Of a stretch of DNA of 64,000 nt, positions 41,202 to 49,727 are shown one piece after another (position 1 is the stretch's first letter; every line of letters starts with the position of its first letter). The stretch is taken from assembly GCF_003696365.1 (NCBI RefSeq), contig NZ_RFFM01000001.1:620001-684000 (forward strand). The letters are read 5' to 3'. The notes beneath the pieces are model-generated. The model saw only the letters and a program-made list of their open reading frames with translations, did no database searches and was not told the origin of the DNA. The stretch comes from Stutzerimonas zhaodongensis (GTDB lineage: Bacteria; Pseudomonadota; Gammaproteobacteria; Pseudomonadales; Pseudomonadaceae). The position numbers were made by a program, and so were the translations under genes.

Positions 41202-42545
41202 ATGTGGTTACCCCAACTCGAATCAAGTGATCAGCCGCGGTATCTGGCGCTCGTCGATGCCATTGCCGCTGCTATCGCGCGCGGTGAACTCAAGCCTGGC
41301 GATCGGCTCCCTCCGCAGCGCCGGCTGGCCTGGGCGCTAGGCCTCAACCCAAGCACGGCGATGCAGGCCTATCGCGAAGCCGCGCGCCGGCATCTGGTCG
41401 GCGGCGAGGTGGGGCGTGGGACCTACGTTCTGGCCAGCAGCCGCGAGGCAAGCCTGTTCCGGCTGAAGGTGCCTGAGGCGCATCCCGAGCTTGTCGATCT
41501 TTCGACAAATCTGCCGGTGCTCGACCCGGATGACGGCGACCTGCAGCGGAGCATGGCGGCTTTATGTACGTCCGGTGAGGTGGCTAGTCTCCAGGGCTAC
41601 CCCTCTGCGCGCAGTTTGCAACGCGGTCAGCTGGTAGTAAGCAGTTGGCTGTGCGGGCGAGGCCTGGAGCTGTCCCCTCAGCAGGTGCTGCTCTGTGCCG
41701 GCGCGCAGCAGGGCGTATTTGCCGCGCTGCTGGGATTGTGCGAGCCCGGCGAACCGATTCTGGTGGAGGCCTTGACCTCTCCGGGCATCAAGGCTGCTGG
41801 TCGTCAGTTACGGCTGCCGTTGCATGGTGTGGCGATGGATGAGTACGGCATCGTGCCCGACGACCTCGACAGGCTGGCCCGTGCCACATCGGCACGCGTA
41901 GCGGTGCTCACGCCCTGCCTGCAGAACCCCACAGCCGTCAGCATGGATGCGCGTCGGCGCGAGGAAATCGCCGCCGTGGCACGTCGGCATGGTTTGCTGA
42001 TCATCGAGGATGATATCTACGGCGCCCTTGGCAACGAGCCACCCCTGGCCTCTGCGCTTTCTGATCGAACTCTGCTGATCAGCAGTCTGTCGAAAACGGT
42101 CGCGCCCGGGTTGCGGCTTGGCTTCATTGCCGGCCCGCAAAAGTGGTTGGCGCTCATCGACCCCGAGCGGCAGGCGACCAGTTGGGCCTTGTCGACGCTG
42201 TGTCTGCGAATTGGCAGTCAATGGCTCGAAGACGGCACCGCGGCACGCCGCCTGGCTTGGCAGCGCGAACAGGTGACTCGGCGCTGGCGACTGGCGCAGA
42301 AACTGCTTGGCGCAGCAGGGGCGGACGCCTCGCCGCACCTTTGGCTCCCGGTGCCCGGTGGTCGAGACCTGGCTGCGCTGTGCCGAGCTGCGGGTGTCGA
42401 AGCCGCCATGGCGGACGTCTTTGCGGTGGGCCACGACGCCGCCTGTGCGCTGCGCTTGAGTCTCACGGCGGCGCCCAGCCTGGCGGTGCTCAAGGCTCGG
42501 CTGGAAGCAATCGCCAGCCAGCTTGTGTCCCCAGACCATGGCTGA
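41202..42545 (+). CDS. MocR-family (GntR HTH plus aminotransferase) transcriptional regulator
   Basis: 447 residues from ATG 41202. Residues about 10-78 are a GntR winged helix (LVDAIAAAIARGELKPGDRL, LAWALGLNPSTAMQAYREA). The rest is an aminotransferase class I domain with the PLP Lys in SSLSKTVAPGLRLGFI and the NP(T) motif in QNPTAVSMDAR. MocR proteins sense PLP or amino-acid adducts. An earlier in-frame ATG at 41142 would run through the operator candidates. Confidence 0.9.
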   Translation: MWLPQLESSDQPRYLALVDAIAAAIARGELKPGDRLPPQRRLAWALGLNPSTAMQAYREAARRHLVGGEVGRGTYVLASSREASLFRLKVPEAHPELVDLSTNLPVLDPDDGDLQRSMAALCTSGEVASLQGYPSARSLQRGQLVVSSWLCGRGLELSPQQVLLCAGAQQGVFAALLGLCEPGEPILVEALTSPGIKAAGRQLRLPLHGVAMDEYGIVPDDLDRLARATSARVAVLTPCLQNPTAVSMDARRREEIAAVARRHGLLIIEDDIYGALGNEPPLASALSDRTLLISSLSKTVAPGLRLGFIAGPQKWLALIDPERQATSWALSTLCLRIGSQWLEDGTAARRLAWQREQVTRRWRLAQKLLGAAGADASPHLWLPVPGGRDLAALCRAAGVEAAMADVFAVGHDAACALRLSLTAAPSLAVLKARLEAIASQLVSPDHG

Positions 42546-42621
42546 GTGCACCGAAACGGGTGCTACCGCTGTCATCGAACAGCAGGCAAGATGTTTTCAA
42601 CGAACAGACAAGGAAACCACC

Positions 42622-44094
42622 ATGAATCCAGCAGGCGAGACCTTTCGCATTGCCACCACCGCTGAAGCGGCCGTGGACCACCTTGCCGAGCTGCATCAGC
42701 AGGCCACCCGGGCGTTGAACCAGGCACTCAAGCGCTATGTCACGACACGCGAAGAGCCCGACGCCGCAGAGCGCGCGCTGTTCCACTATCCTGAGCTGCG
42801 CCTGACCTATGCCTGTCATGGCGAGGTTCCTGCCTCCACTCGCGCATATGCCAAGGTTCAGGCGCCCGGTGTGTATAGCGTCACCGTCACCCATCCAGCG
42901 GCCTTCCGTAGTTACCTGCTCGATCAACTGCGGCCGCTGATCAGTGACTTCGCGGTAAAGGTCGAGGTGGGCATCAGCGACCGCAACATTCCCTACCCCT
43001 ATGTGATCGAGCAGGGCGACGAGCTGGCCGGCACCGGTGTGACGGCAGCCGAGCTGGCGCGCGTGTTCCCGAGCACCGATCTGTCCGCAGCCACCGACGA
43101 CATCGCTGATGGCCTGTACGACTGGGAGCACGCCGACCCCTACCCGCTGGCGCTGTTCGACGGGGCGCGGGTGGATTTCTCCCTGCGCCGGCTGGTGCAT
43201 TACACCGGCAGCGACTGGCGGCACGTGCAGCCGTGGATCCTGCTGACCAACTATCACCGCTACGTCGATCAGTTCATCCGTCACGGTCTCGACATGCTGC
43301 GCGACGACACCCGTTTCGTGCGTATGGTGCTGCCGGGCAACATCATCATCGAGCGCGGCATGGAGGAGGGTGAAGCGCAGGCGATCATTGGCGGTGTGCT
43401 CTGGCACCGCTACCAGATGCCGGCCTATCACTTGCAGGCTGAAGACGGCGACGGCGTCACTCTGGTCAACATCGGGGTGGGTCCTTCCAACGCCAAGAAC
43501 ATCACTGACCACCTGGCCGTGCTGCGCCCGCACTGCTGGTTGATGATCGGCCACTGCGGGGGCTTGCGTCAGTCGCAATCCATCGGTGATTACGTGCTGG
43601 CTCACGCCTACATGCGTCGCGACGGCATTCTCGATCGCGTGCTGCCGCCACATATTCCGCTGCCCGCTCTGGCCGAGGTGCAGCAGGCGTTGCAGGAGGC
43701 TGCCGCACAGATCACCGGTGACAAGGGCGAAGCGCTGAAGAAGCGTCTACGCACTGGCACCGTGCTGACCTATGACGACCGTAACTGGGAGCTGCGTTGG
43801 GCGCAGGAGCGGCCGCTGATCAACCTGTCACGGGCCGTTGCGGTGGACATGGAGAGCGGCACTATCGCCGCCCAGGGTTATCGCCTGCGGGTGCCATACG
43901 GCACGCTGCTCTGCGTGTCGGACAAACCGCTGCACAGCGAGATCAAACTGCCCGGCTCGGCCAATGCCTTCTACGAGCGCGCCGTGACCCAGCATTTGAA
44001 GATCGGTATCGCTGCGCTCGACCTGTTGCGCACGCAGCTCAACTCCTTGCACTCGCGCAAGCTGCGCAGCTTCGACGAGCCACCGTTCCGGTAA
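42622..44094 (+). CDS. amn: AMP nucleosidase
   Basis: 490 residues from ATG 42622 after AAGGA. Hydrolyses AMP to adenine and ribose-5-phosphate. An N-terminal regulatory domain (Pfam AMNp_N) up to about 180 precedes a nucleoside phosphorylase fold: NIGVGPSNAKNITDHLAVL, MIGHCGGLR and AVDMESGTIAAQGYR. Length fits E. coli Amn (484). A strong terminator follows. Confidence 0.97.
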   Translation: MNPAGETFRIATTAEAAVDHLAELHQQATRALNQALKRYVTTREEPDAAERALFHYPELRLTYACHGEVPASTRAYAKVQAPGVYSVTVTHPAAFRSYLLDQLRPLISDFAVKVEVGISDRNIPYPYVIEQGDELAGTGVTAAELARVFPSTDLSAATDDIADGLYDWEHADPYPLALFDGARVDFSLRRLVHYTGSDWRHVQPWILLTNYHRYVDQFIRHGLDMLRDDTRFVRMVLPGNIIIERGMEEGEAQAIIGGVLWHRYQMPAYHLQAEDGDGVTLVNIGVGPSNAKNITDHLAVLRPHCWLMIGHCGGLRQSQSIGDYVLAHAYMRRDGILDRVLPPHIPLPALAEVQQALQEAAAQITGDKGEALKKRLRTGTVLTYDDRNWELRWAQERPLINLSRAVAVDMESGTIAAQGYRLRVPYGTLLCVSDKPLHSEIKLPGSANAFYERAVTQHLKIGIAALDLLRTQLNSLHSRKLRSFDEPPFR

Positions 44095-44110
44095 CAGGCA
44101 TCGGTGTAAA

Positions 44111-44143
44111 AGCAAAAGCCCGAGTTCAGCTCGGGCTTTTGCT
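44111..44143. terminator. Bidirectional intrinsic terminator between amn and hupE/ureJ
   Basis: A perfect 14-bp stem (AGCAAAAGCCCGAG, loop TTCAG, complement) with A-rich and T-rich flanks on the two sides, so it can end transcription in both directions. It lies 16 bp after the amn stop and 20 bp before the hupE stop. Confidence 0.92.
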
Positions 44144-44163
44144 TGTTGGGGTGAGGTTTGGCG

Positions 44164-44739
44164 TCAGGCGGCGAGCAGCCAGGCGCCGGCTAGCGCAGAA
44201 GCTGCGCCCGCGATACGAACCAGAGGCGCCGCTACCTGAGGAAGATTGCGCGCCACGATGTAACCGGTCCCGTGCAGCGCGGCGGTGGCGGCCACGAAGC
44301 CTGCCGCATAGCCCCAGGGGCTGGACAGTGCGGGCAATTCGAGCCCGTGCGCTACCCCATGACTCAGCGCGAACAGAGCGGTCAGCGCAGCCGCCACAGC
44401 CACTGGCGGGCGCACGGCAAGGGCGACCAGCAGGCCGAGCGCAAGCACCGAACCGGCGATACCCGTTTCCATCAGTGGTAGTTCGATGCCGGCAAAGCCC
44501 AGCAGCCCTCCGACAAGCATGGTCGCCACGAAAGTAAGCGGCAATGCCCAGCGCGCCTTGCCGGTTTGCTGGGCAGCCCAGAGGCCGACGGCGAGCATCG
44601 CCAGCAGATGATCAAGACCAAACACTGGGTGGGCGACACCTGACATCACGCCAGCATGGTCGTGGCCCGGGTGGGCGAAGGCCAAGGTCGGGCCGAGCAA
44701 AAGTGCGCAAGCGGTGAAGAGTTTGCTGTACGGATTCAT
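44164..44739 (-). CDS. ureJ: HupE/UreJ family nickel/cobalt transporter-like protein
   Basis: 191 residues from ATG 44739 (GAAGGAA upstream). A signal-like first helix ends in AFAHPGHDHAG, a His-rich metal-binding start typical of HupE/UreJ, followed by HPVFGLDHLLAMLAVGLWA and five to six more helices; a second His motif is ALSHGVAHGLE. The family brings Ni2+ into the cell, needed for urease. It is last in the ureE-ureF-ureG-ureJ direction. Confidence 0.9.
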   Translation of the reverse strand: MNPYSKLFTACALLLGPTLAFAHPGHDHAGVMSGVAHPVFGLDHLLAMLAVGLWAAQQTGKARWALPLTFVATMLVGGLLGFAGIELPLMETGIAGSVLALGLLVALAVRPPVAVAAALTALFALSHGVAHGLELPALSSPWGYAAGFVAATAALHGTGYIVARNLPQVAAPLVRIAGAASALAGAWLLAA

Positions 44740-44884
44740 GTGGAATTCCTTCTGGTAGGCATGGTGGTCGCGAATCGTCTCGGGCGATTCCGGTAAGTTG
44801 GTTGGCCTCGTCTTGATGGAGCTGGCGAAGCGATCAGCGGCTCTCGCCCTGTTCCGAGCCATCTCGATCCAACGAAGTGATTCA

Positions 44885-45499
44885 TCAGGCAGCTTTAAGC
44901 ATTCCCTGTTTTTCGATGAAGGCGATGATTTCGTCGAGGCCCTGCCCAACCTTCTGATTGCTGAACACGAAGGGCTTGTCGCCACGCATCTTGCGGGTAT
45001 CGCGATCCATGACTTCGAGCGAGGCGCCGACCATGGGCGCCAGGTCGACCTTGTTGATCACCAGCAGATCGGACTTGCAGATGCCCGGTCCGCCCTTGCG
45101 CGGCAGCTTGTCGCCGGCCGATACGTCGATCACGTAGATGGTCAGGTCCGACAGCTCCGGGCTGAACGTCGCGGAAAGGTTGTCGCCGCCGGACTCGACG
45201 ATGATCAGGTCCAGCCCCTGGAAACGGCGGTTTAGCTGCTCGACGGCTTCGAGGTTGATCGATGCATCTTCACGTATTGCCGTGTGCGGACAGCCGCCGG
45301 TTTCGACGCCAATGATGCGTTCCGGCGCCAGGGCCTCGTTACGTACCAGGAACTGGGCATCTTCCTGGGTGTAGATGTCGTTGGTCACCACGGCGAGGTT
45401 GTAGCGATCACGCAGAGCCAGGCAGAGGGCGAGAGTCAGGGCAGTCTTGCCGGAACCGACCGGGCCGCCGATACCGACGCGCAGGGGTTGGGTGTTCAT
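44885..45499 (-). CDS. ureG: Urease accessory GTPase UreG
   Basis: 204 residues. P-loop [11 protein letters not shown], the metal-binding Cys-Pro-His in [14 protein letters not shown], and [23 protein letters not shown] motifs. UreG uses GTP to drive nickel insertion into urease with UreD-UreF. Strong AGGAG ribosome-binding site. A 220-bp gap to ureF, unusual for this pair, contains a promoter candidate and a palindrome. Confidence 0.98.
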   Translation of the reverse strand: MNTQPLRVGIGGPVGSGKTALTLALCLALRDRYNLAVVTNDIYTQEDAQFLVRNEALAPERIIGVETGGCPHTAIREDASINLEAVEQLNRRFQGLDLIIVESGGDNLSATFSPELSDLTIYVIDVSAGDKLPRKGGPGICKSDLLVINKVDLAPMVGASLEVMDRDTRKMRGDKPFVFSNQKVGQGLDEIIAFIEKQGMLKAA

Positions 45500-45541
45500 G
45501 GGTGTTCTCCTCTAAAAGGCAGCGTGACTGCCTCGGTTTGA

Positions 45542-45558
45542 TGCGAAGGGCGTGCCGC
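45542..45558 (-). promoter_or_regulatory. Candidate sigma-54 promoter before ureG
   Basis: Reading the minus strand, CGGCACGCCCTTCGCAT has GG and GC with the correct 10-nt spacing (GGCACG-N4-TCGC against TGGCACG-N4-TTGC). It would start transcription near 45532, 33 nt before ureG. One mismatch is in the -12 element, so it is weaker than the ureE and ureD promoters. Confidence 0.4.
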
Positions 45559-45667
45559 TGCCGGTTGGGGCAGGGGATGGGAGTCGTTGGGTGAGCCTGT
45601 TTTGCGGCCAAGATCCTTTTGCGTTAGCTCGGTGAACACCGTGCGCCACGCGTGACCGCCGAGTTCA

Positions 45668-45680
45668 CGAGCAGAGCTCG
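45668..45680. repeat. Short REP-like palindrome in the ureF-ureG gap
   Basis: CGAGCAGAGCTCG, with flanks ...GTAGTAGCGAGCTCTGCTCG on the minus strand, resembles the core of Pseudomonas REP elements (GTAGGAGCGAGCTTGCTCG). The 220-bp gap otherwise shows no gene. Confidence 0.5.
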
Positions 45681-45719
45681 CTACTACAGACGTGCACGGC
45701 AAAGCCGGAATTGATCCCC

Positions 45720-46397
45720 TCATGACCTAAACAACCGACTGTACTGCCGTTCATGCGCCATGCTGGCCAACGCCAGCCCAAACGCCGCGCTCCCCCAGCG
45801 CTCTGGCTCGATCAAGGTTGCGTCTCGTTGAGCCTGTTCCAACGTCGGCAGCAGCTGCGAGGTCAACCGCTGAGCCGCCTGCTGTCCGAGCGGCAGCGTT
45901 TTCATCAACACTGCCAGCTGGTTCTCCAGCCAGCCCCAAAGCCAAGCAGTAAGCGCATCTTCCGGGCTGATCCCCCAGGCACGGGCGGCCAACGCCCAGC
46001 CAAGAGCGAGGCCGGGCTCTTCGATAGGTTGGTAAAAGGTGCGGGCCGGCTGGTCGAGCTCCGGCAGATTGTCTAACAGCTGCTTGAGCGAATAACCCAT
46101 CTGCCTGCTCTCCAGCCGCAGCTCTCGGGTTTCTCGACTGGCACGATGGCAGGCCGTTAGCCGCTCCAATTCAGGCCAGTCCTGATTGCTGGCAGCGTGA
46201 CAGTGAGCCAGGAGCAGCGGCGCTTCGAAGCGCGCGAGGTTGAGCACAAGCTGATCGCTAAGCCAGCAACGCGCTGCGGCTTCATCGCTTACCTGCCCAC
46301 GTTCCACCGCCATCTCCAGGCCTTGGGAATAGCTGTAGCCACCTATCGGCAGCTGCGGGCTGGCGAGTCGCAGCAAGGCGAACGCCGCGGGATTCAC
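45720..46397 (-). CDS. ureF: Urease accessory protein UreF
   Basis: 225 residues, GTG start at 46397 overlapping the ureE stop (GTGA). Family segments LLRLASPQLPIGGYSYSQGLE and the C-terminal EPERWGSAAFGLALASMAHE are clear. UreF bridges UreD and UreG in the activation complex. Confidence 0.96.
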   Translation of the reverse strand: MNPAAFALLRLASPQLPIGGYSYSQGLEMAVERGQVSDEAAARCWLSDQLVLNLARFEAPLLLAHCHAASNQDWPELERLTACHRASRETRELRLESRQMGYSLKQLLDNLPELDQPARTFYQPIEEPGLALGWALAARAWGISPEDALTAWLWGWLENQLAVLMKTLPLGQQAAQRLTSQLLPTLEQAQRDATLIEPERWGSAAFGLALASMAHERQYSRLFRS

Positions 46398-46894
46398 GTG
46401 CGTACGCCGAACTGGTGCAGTCGCGGTGCGTAGCTGAATTCGGCTTCGCCTGCGTGGGAATGATGATGGCCGCCGCCATAGGCGCCGTGCTCTGGCTGAA
46501 ACGGGGCTTCGATATGTTCCACAGTCGCGCCCAGTTGAAGCAGCATGTCCTTGAGAACGTAGTCATCGAGCAGGCGTAGCCAGCCGTCACCAACCTGCAG
46601 CGCTACGTGGCGATTGCCCAGGTGGTAAGCCGCGCGTGTGAGTTCGAAAGCGCTGACGCAGGTGACGTGGAGTAGTTTTTCCGAGCGAGCACGCACGATA
46701 ACGATGCGGCCGTCTTCGGCCTGCAGGCACTCGCCATCGCGCAACGGCGGTTGGCCGCGCTCAAGAAACAGGCCGACGTCTTCGCCCTTGGTGGTGAAAC
46801 AACGCAGCCGCGATTTGCTGCGCGCGTCGTAGCTCAACTCCAGTTCCGCGTCTGGATGAGGGTGCGTAGCGGTGCGTTGGCGTATGACAAGCAT
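46394..46894 (-). CDS. ureE: Urease nickel metallochaperone UreE
   Basis: 166 residues from ATG 46894; a longer open frame to 46960 would run through the promoter. N-terminal peptide-binding domain and metal domain (VTCVSAFELTRAAYHLGNRH), ending with a modest His cluster GGGHHHSHAG. Delivers Ni2+ to UreG. First gene of the ureE-ureF-ureG-ureJ unit, under a sigma-54 promoter. Confidence 0.96.
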   Translation of the reverse strand: MLVIRQRTATHPHPDAELELSYDARSKSRLRCFTTKGEDVGLFLERGQPPLRDGECLQAEDGRIVIVRARSEKLLHVTCVSAFELTRAAYHLGNRHVALQVGDGWLRLLDDYVLKDMLLQLGATVEHIEAPFQPEHGAYGGGHHHSHAGEAEFSYAPRLHQFGVRT

Positions 46895-46928
46895 GGGCAG
46901 TTCCAGTTGTACTGATGAGTACAAGCAG

Positions 46929-46945
46929 AGCAAGTGCCTTGCCAA
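46929..46945 (-). promoter_or_regulatory. Sigma-54 promoter of ureEFG
   Basis: On the minus strand TTGGCAAGGCACTTGCT matches the RpoN consensus TTGGCACG-N4-TTGCT at nearly all positions, with GG and GC ten bases apart. The start would be near 46918, leaving a 24-nt leader with GGAA before the ureE ATG. An activator is required; an NtrC-type dyad lies upstream at 47037-47053. Confidence 0.85.
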
Positions 46946-47036
46946 TGTGGCGTACCGCACATTAAGTGGGCTGAGGGGGAATCGTGCCTGTTATTGGGGC
47001 TTCAGCTGACCTTTTTTGGTGCTTTGATAGCAATAG

Positions 47037-47053
47037 TGCGCCATAATGGTGCG
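47037..47053. promoter_or_regulatory. NtrC-type enhancer site upstream of ureE
   Basis: TGCGCCATAATGGTGCG agrees with the NtrC dyad TGCACC-N4-TGGTGCA at 10 of 12 defined positions. Its centre is about 127 bp upstream of the predicted ureE start. A second half-site TGGTGC lies near 47017. It sits just after the stop of the acetyltransferase gene. Confidence 0.75.
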
Positions 47054-47054
47054 C

Positions 47055-47555
47055 TCAGTGCAGCTCACGCACCATGTAGATTGCCGGAATCTGATAACTG
47101 GCAAGATTGGTGGCTTGCGGCTGGTCAAGCTCGTCATGAGCGGCATAGCCCATCCGAGTCCAGAAGGCTTCCGATTCCTGTACTGACACCAGCGCCGAGT
47201 AGCGCAGCTGCTGGGTGCGGGCCTGCTCCAGGTTGTTGCGCACCAGCGCCGGTCCGATACCACGGCCACCGGCTCGGCGGGCGACGGCAAGATCATGCAG
47301 GTACAAGCAATCCGCTTCGGTATGGTGCTGAAATTCGCCGTCCAGTGGCGTCACCTTGCCAACGCGTGAGTGATAGGCGAAGAGGTAGGCGCAAACACCC
47401 TGATCGTCCTCGGCTACCCAGGCCAGCTGTGGGCAGGCGGCAAAGCGTGCCCGGATCACCGCTTCGTCCTCGAGTACTTCCGGGGCGTAGGATTCTTCCT
47501 GAATCCACATGACAGCAGGAATATCTCGCGCCTGCATCGCTCGTAACTTGAACAT
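47055..47555 (-). CDS. GNAT family N-acetyltransferase
   Basis: 166 residues from ATG 47555 (MFKLRAMQARDIPAVM); an upstream in-frame start is weaker. The acetyl-CoA loop is seen as DLAVARRAGGRGIGPALV (R/Q-x2-G-x-G/A), with CLYLHDLAV before it and a late YSALVSVQESEAFWTRMGY. Substrate unknown. It lies upstream of ureE on the same strand with the ure enhancer in between, so it is a separate unit. Confidence 0.85.
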   Translation of the reverse strand: MFKLRAMQARDIPAVMWIQEESYAPEVLEDEAVIRARFAACPQLAWVAEDDQGVCAYLFAYHSRVGKVTPLDGEFQHHTEADCLYLHDLAVARRAGGRGIGPALVRNNLEQARTQQLRYSALVSVQESEAFWTRMGYAAHDELDQPQATNLASYQIPAIYMVRELH

Positions 47556-47865
47556 CAAACAACACTCGCAATGGCGCGGCCGGCTCTGCGGCACGCTCGG
47601 GGGCGGCGATCATACGCGATTGCCCGTCGAGCGGAACGCCCACCGACGGACGCCGGCATTAGAACCCGACGGGATGACAGTTACGTGATCGGTCCGTCTT
47701 GAGGCGGCGTGCCGATCCAGGCCGCGCCGAACCGGATGAAAAAGTTGCTCCATGACTACCGTTAACTGTGCGGCGTCTGGTCGGCCGAGCTAACGTGATG
47801 ACTGACGAGTCGCGCATTTCCGGGCATAATTTCTTAGTTAGCTACCTATCTTCGCGGTCATCCCC
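47556..47865 (+). promoter_or_regulatory. 310-bp divergent gap with a sigma-70-like promoter for the EamA gene
   Basis: No gene was found here. CTGACG (47802-47807) and CATAAT (47825-47830) are 17 bp apart and would start transcription near 47837, about 29 nt before the transporter's start. No operator is evident. Confidence 0.45.
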
Positions 47866-48738
47866 TTGAACAACTCGCACAATCCGTTGCTTGGCGTCGC
47901 GCTCATTCTTGTCTCGTGCCTGACACTCGCCGGTCACGATGGTCTTTCCAAATATCTGACTCAGCTGTACCCGGTGTTTCTGGTCATCTGGGCCCGGTAC
48001 ATGGCGCAAACGTTTCTCATGATTGGCCTGTTCAGCCCGAGCATGGGACGCCGTGTGTTCCACACCCTACGGCCGAAACTGCAGGTCTGTCGCGGTTTGA
48101 GTCTGGTGTGCGTGAGCATGCTGTTCATCAGCGGCTTGAGCTATATCCCGCTGGCCGAGGCGACCGCTGTCATCTTCCTTACGCCGCTGCTGGTTACCAT
48201 CGCGTCCGCTTTGCTCGGTGAGCGCGTCAGTCGCAGTCAGTGGTTGGCAGTGGTCTGTGGGCTGATCGGCGTGATGATCATCGTCAGGCCCGGCGGCGCG
48301 CTGTTCACACCCGCCATCCTGCTGCCGTTCGGTGCCGCTGTGAGCTTCACGCTGTATCAGCTCATAACGCGCCGGCTCAGCGCCACGGATCATCCGGTGA
48401 CCAGCAACTTCATCACCAGCCTGGTGGGTAGCGCGGTGATGAGCGTACTGGTGGTCTTCAACTGGCAAACGCCGACGCTGCATGACGGGCTGATGATGGC
48501 GGCGCTTGGAGCCATGGCAATGAGTGGTCACCTGCTGCTGACAAATGCATTCCGCTTTGCCAGCGCCGCCGCGCTGGCACCGTTCACCTATTCGCAGATC
48601 ATCTTCGCCGGCGTGGTGGGGCTGGTTGTCTTCGATCATGCACCGGATATAGGTGCGGTCATCGGGATGGCCATCATCATCGCCAGCGGACTGGTCATGG
48701 CGTATGTACAGGGCCGACAACCTCGCCCGCAAATCTAG
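47866..48738 (+). CDS. EamA/DMT-family transporter
   Basis: 290 residues with ten membrane helices in two EamA repeats (about 10-140 and 155-285). Repeat hallmarks are [19 protein letters not shown] and the second-repeat [21 protein letters not shown]. The first codon would be TTG at 47866 with a poor ribosome-binding site, so the start is uncertain. Drug/metabolite exporters of this type often export amino acids or related molecules. Substrate not readable. Confidence 0.85.
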   Translation: MNNSHNPLLGVALILVSCLTLAGHDGLSKYLTQLYPVFLVIWARYMAQTFLMIGLFSPSMGRRVFHTLRPKLQVCRGLSLVCVSMLFISGLSYIPLAEATAVIFLTPLLVTIASALLGERVSRSQWLAVVCGLIGVMIIVRPGGALFTPAILLPFGAAVSFTLYQLITRRLSATDHPVTSNFITSLVGSAVMSVLVVFNWQTPTLHDGLMMAALGAMAMSGHLLLTNAFRFASAAALAPFTYSQIIFAGVVGLVVFDHAPDIGAVIGMAIIIASGLVMAYVQGRQPRPQI

Positions 48739-48832
48739 AACACCGCGGGCGTGCCTCCGGCCGTCCGTGTCGCTTCCAACACTACCGAACAAGGGCGACT
48801 CGACCCTTGCGTGCGACTCATCAGGAAAACAC

Positions 48833-49696
48833 ATGCAACGTATCTCTCATCACGCCCTGCGCAGCGAATTCCGTCGGCTACTCGCTTCTGACCGCTGTTA
48901 CCACACCGCATCGGTGTTCGATCCGATGTCGGCGCGCATCGCTGCCGATCTCGAATTCGAGGTCGGGATTCTCGGTGGCTCCGTCGCCTCGCTACAGGTA
49001 CTGGCTGCCCCGGACTTCGCCTTGATTACCCTGAGCGAGTTCGTCGAACAGGCCGCGCGCATCGGCCGTGTCACCCGCCTGCCGATCATCGCTGATGCCG
49101 ACCATGGCTACGGCAATGCCCTCAACGTCATGCGCACCGTGGTTGAACTCGAACGCGCCGGGATCGCTGCGCTGACCATCGAAGACACGCTGTTGCCGGC
49201 CAAATTCGGACGCAAGTCCACCGACCTCATCGGCATGTTCGAGGCGGTCGGCAAGATCCGTGCGGCTCTCGAGGCGCGCATCGACCCCGAGCTTTGCATC
49301 ATTGCCCGGACCAATGCCGGGGTTATCGGCCTGGAAGAAGTGATTGCGCGCGTGCAGGCCTACGAGGCCGCAGGCGCCGATGCCATTTGCTTGGTTGGCA
49401 TCGAAGATTTCACGCAGCTCGAGCAGGTGGCCGAGAAACTCAACGTGCCGCTGATGCTGGTCACCTATGGCAATCCGCAACTGCGCGACAACGCGCGGCT
49501 GGCCGAGCTTGGCGTACGCATCGTCGTCAATGGTCACGCGGCGTACTTCGCTGCGATCAAGGCCACCTACGACTGCTTGCGCGAACAGCGCCAGATCGAT
49601 GCCTCGGACCTCAATGCCTCGCAGCTTTCGGTCAAATATTCGACCGCCGAGGAGTACATGGTCTGGGCTGAGGAATACATGCAGGTCAAGGAATAG
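48833..49696 (+). CDS. PEP mutase/isocitrate lyase superfamily protein, oxaloacetate decarboxylase-like
   Basis: 287 residues from ATG 48833 (AGGA upstream). TIM-barrel of the isocitrate lyase/PEP mutase superfamily: [38 protein letters not shown] (metal-binding Asp pair), and [17 protein letters not shown]. The signature Cys loop KKCG of isocitrate lyases is replaced by LLPAKFGRK, as in the oxaloacetate decarboxylase described for P. aeruginosa PA4872, a gene that as I recall also lies near urease. Activity is inferred. The MFS gene follows by 31 bp. Confidence 0.85.
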   Translation: MQRISHHALRSEFRRLLASDRCYHTASVFDPMSARIAADLEFEVGILGGSVASLQVLAAPDFALITLSEFVEQAARIGRVTRLPIIADADHGYGNALNVMRTVVELERAGIAALTIEDTLLPAKFGRKSTDLIGMFEAVGKIRAALEARIDPELCIIARTNAGVIGLEEVIARVQAYEAAGADAICLVGIEDFTQLEQVAEKLNVPLMLVTYGNPQLRDNARLAELGVRIVVNGHAAYFAAIKATYDCLREQRQIDASDLNASQLSVKYSTAEEYMVWAEEYMQVKE

Positions 49697-49727
49697 ACCA
49701 GCTGTCACTGGCAACACGGGAGATCCG

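Noticed and set aside
42490-43653. 387-codon minus-strand frame across amn
   Set aside because: Fully antisense to amn, with no family resemblance.
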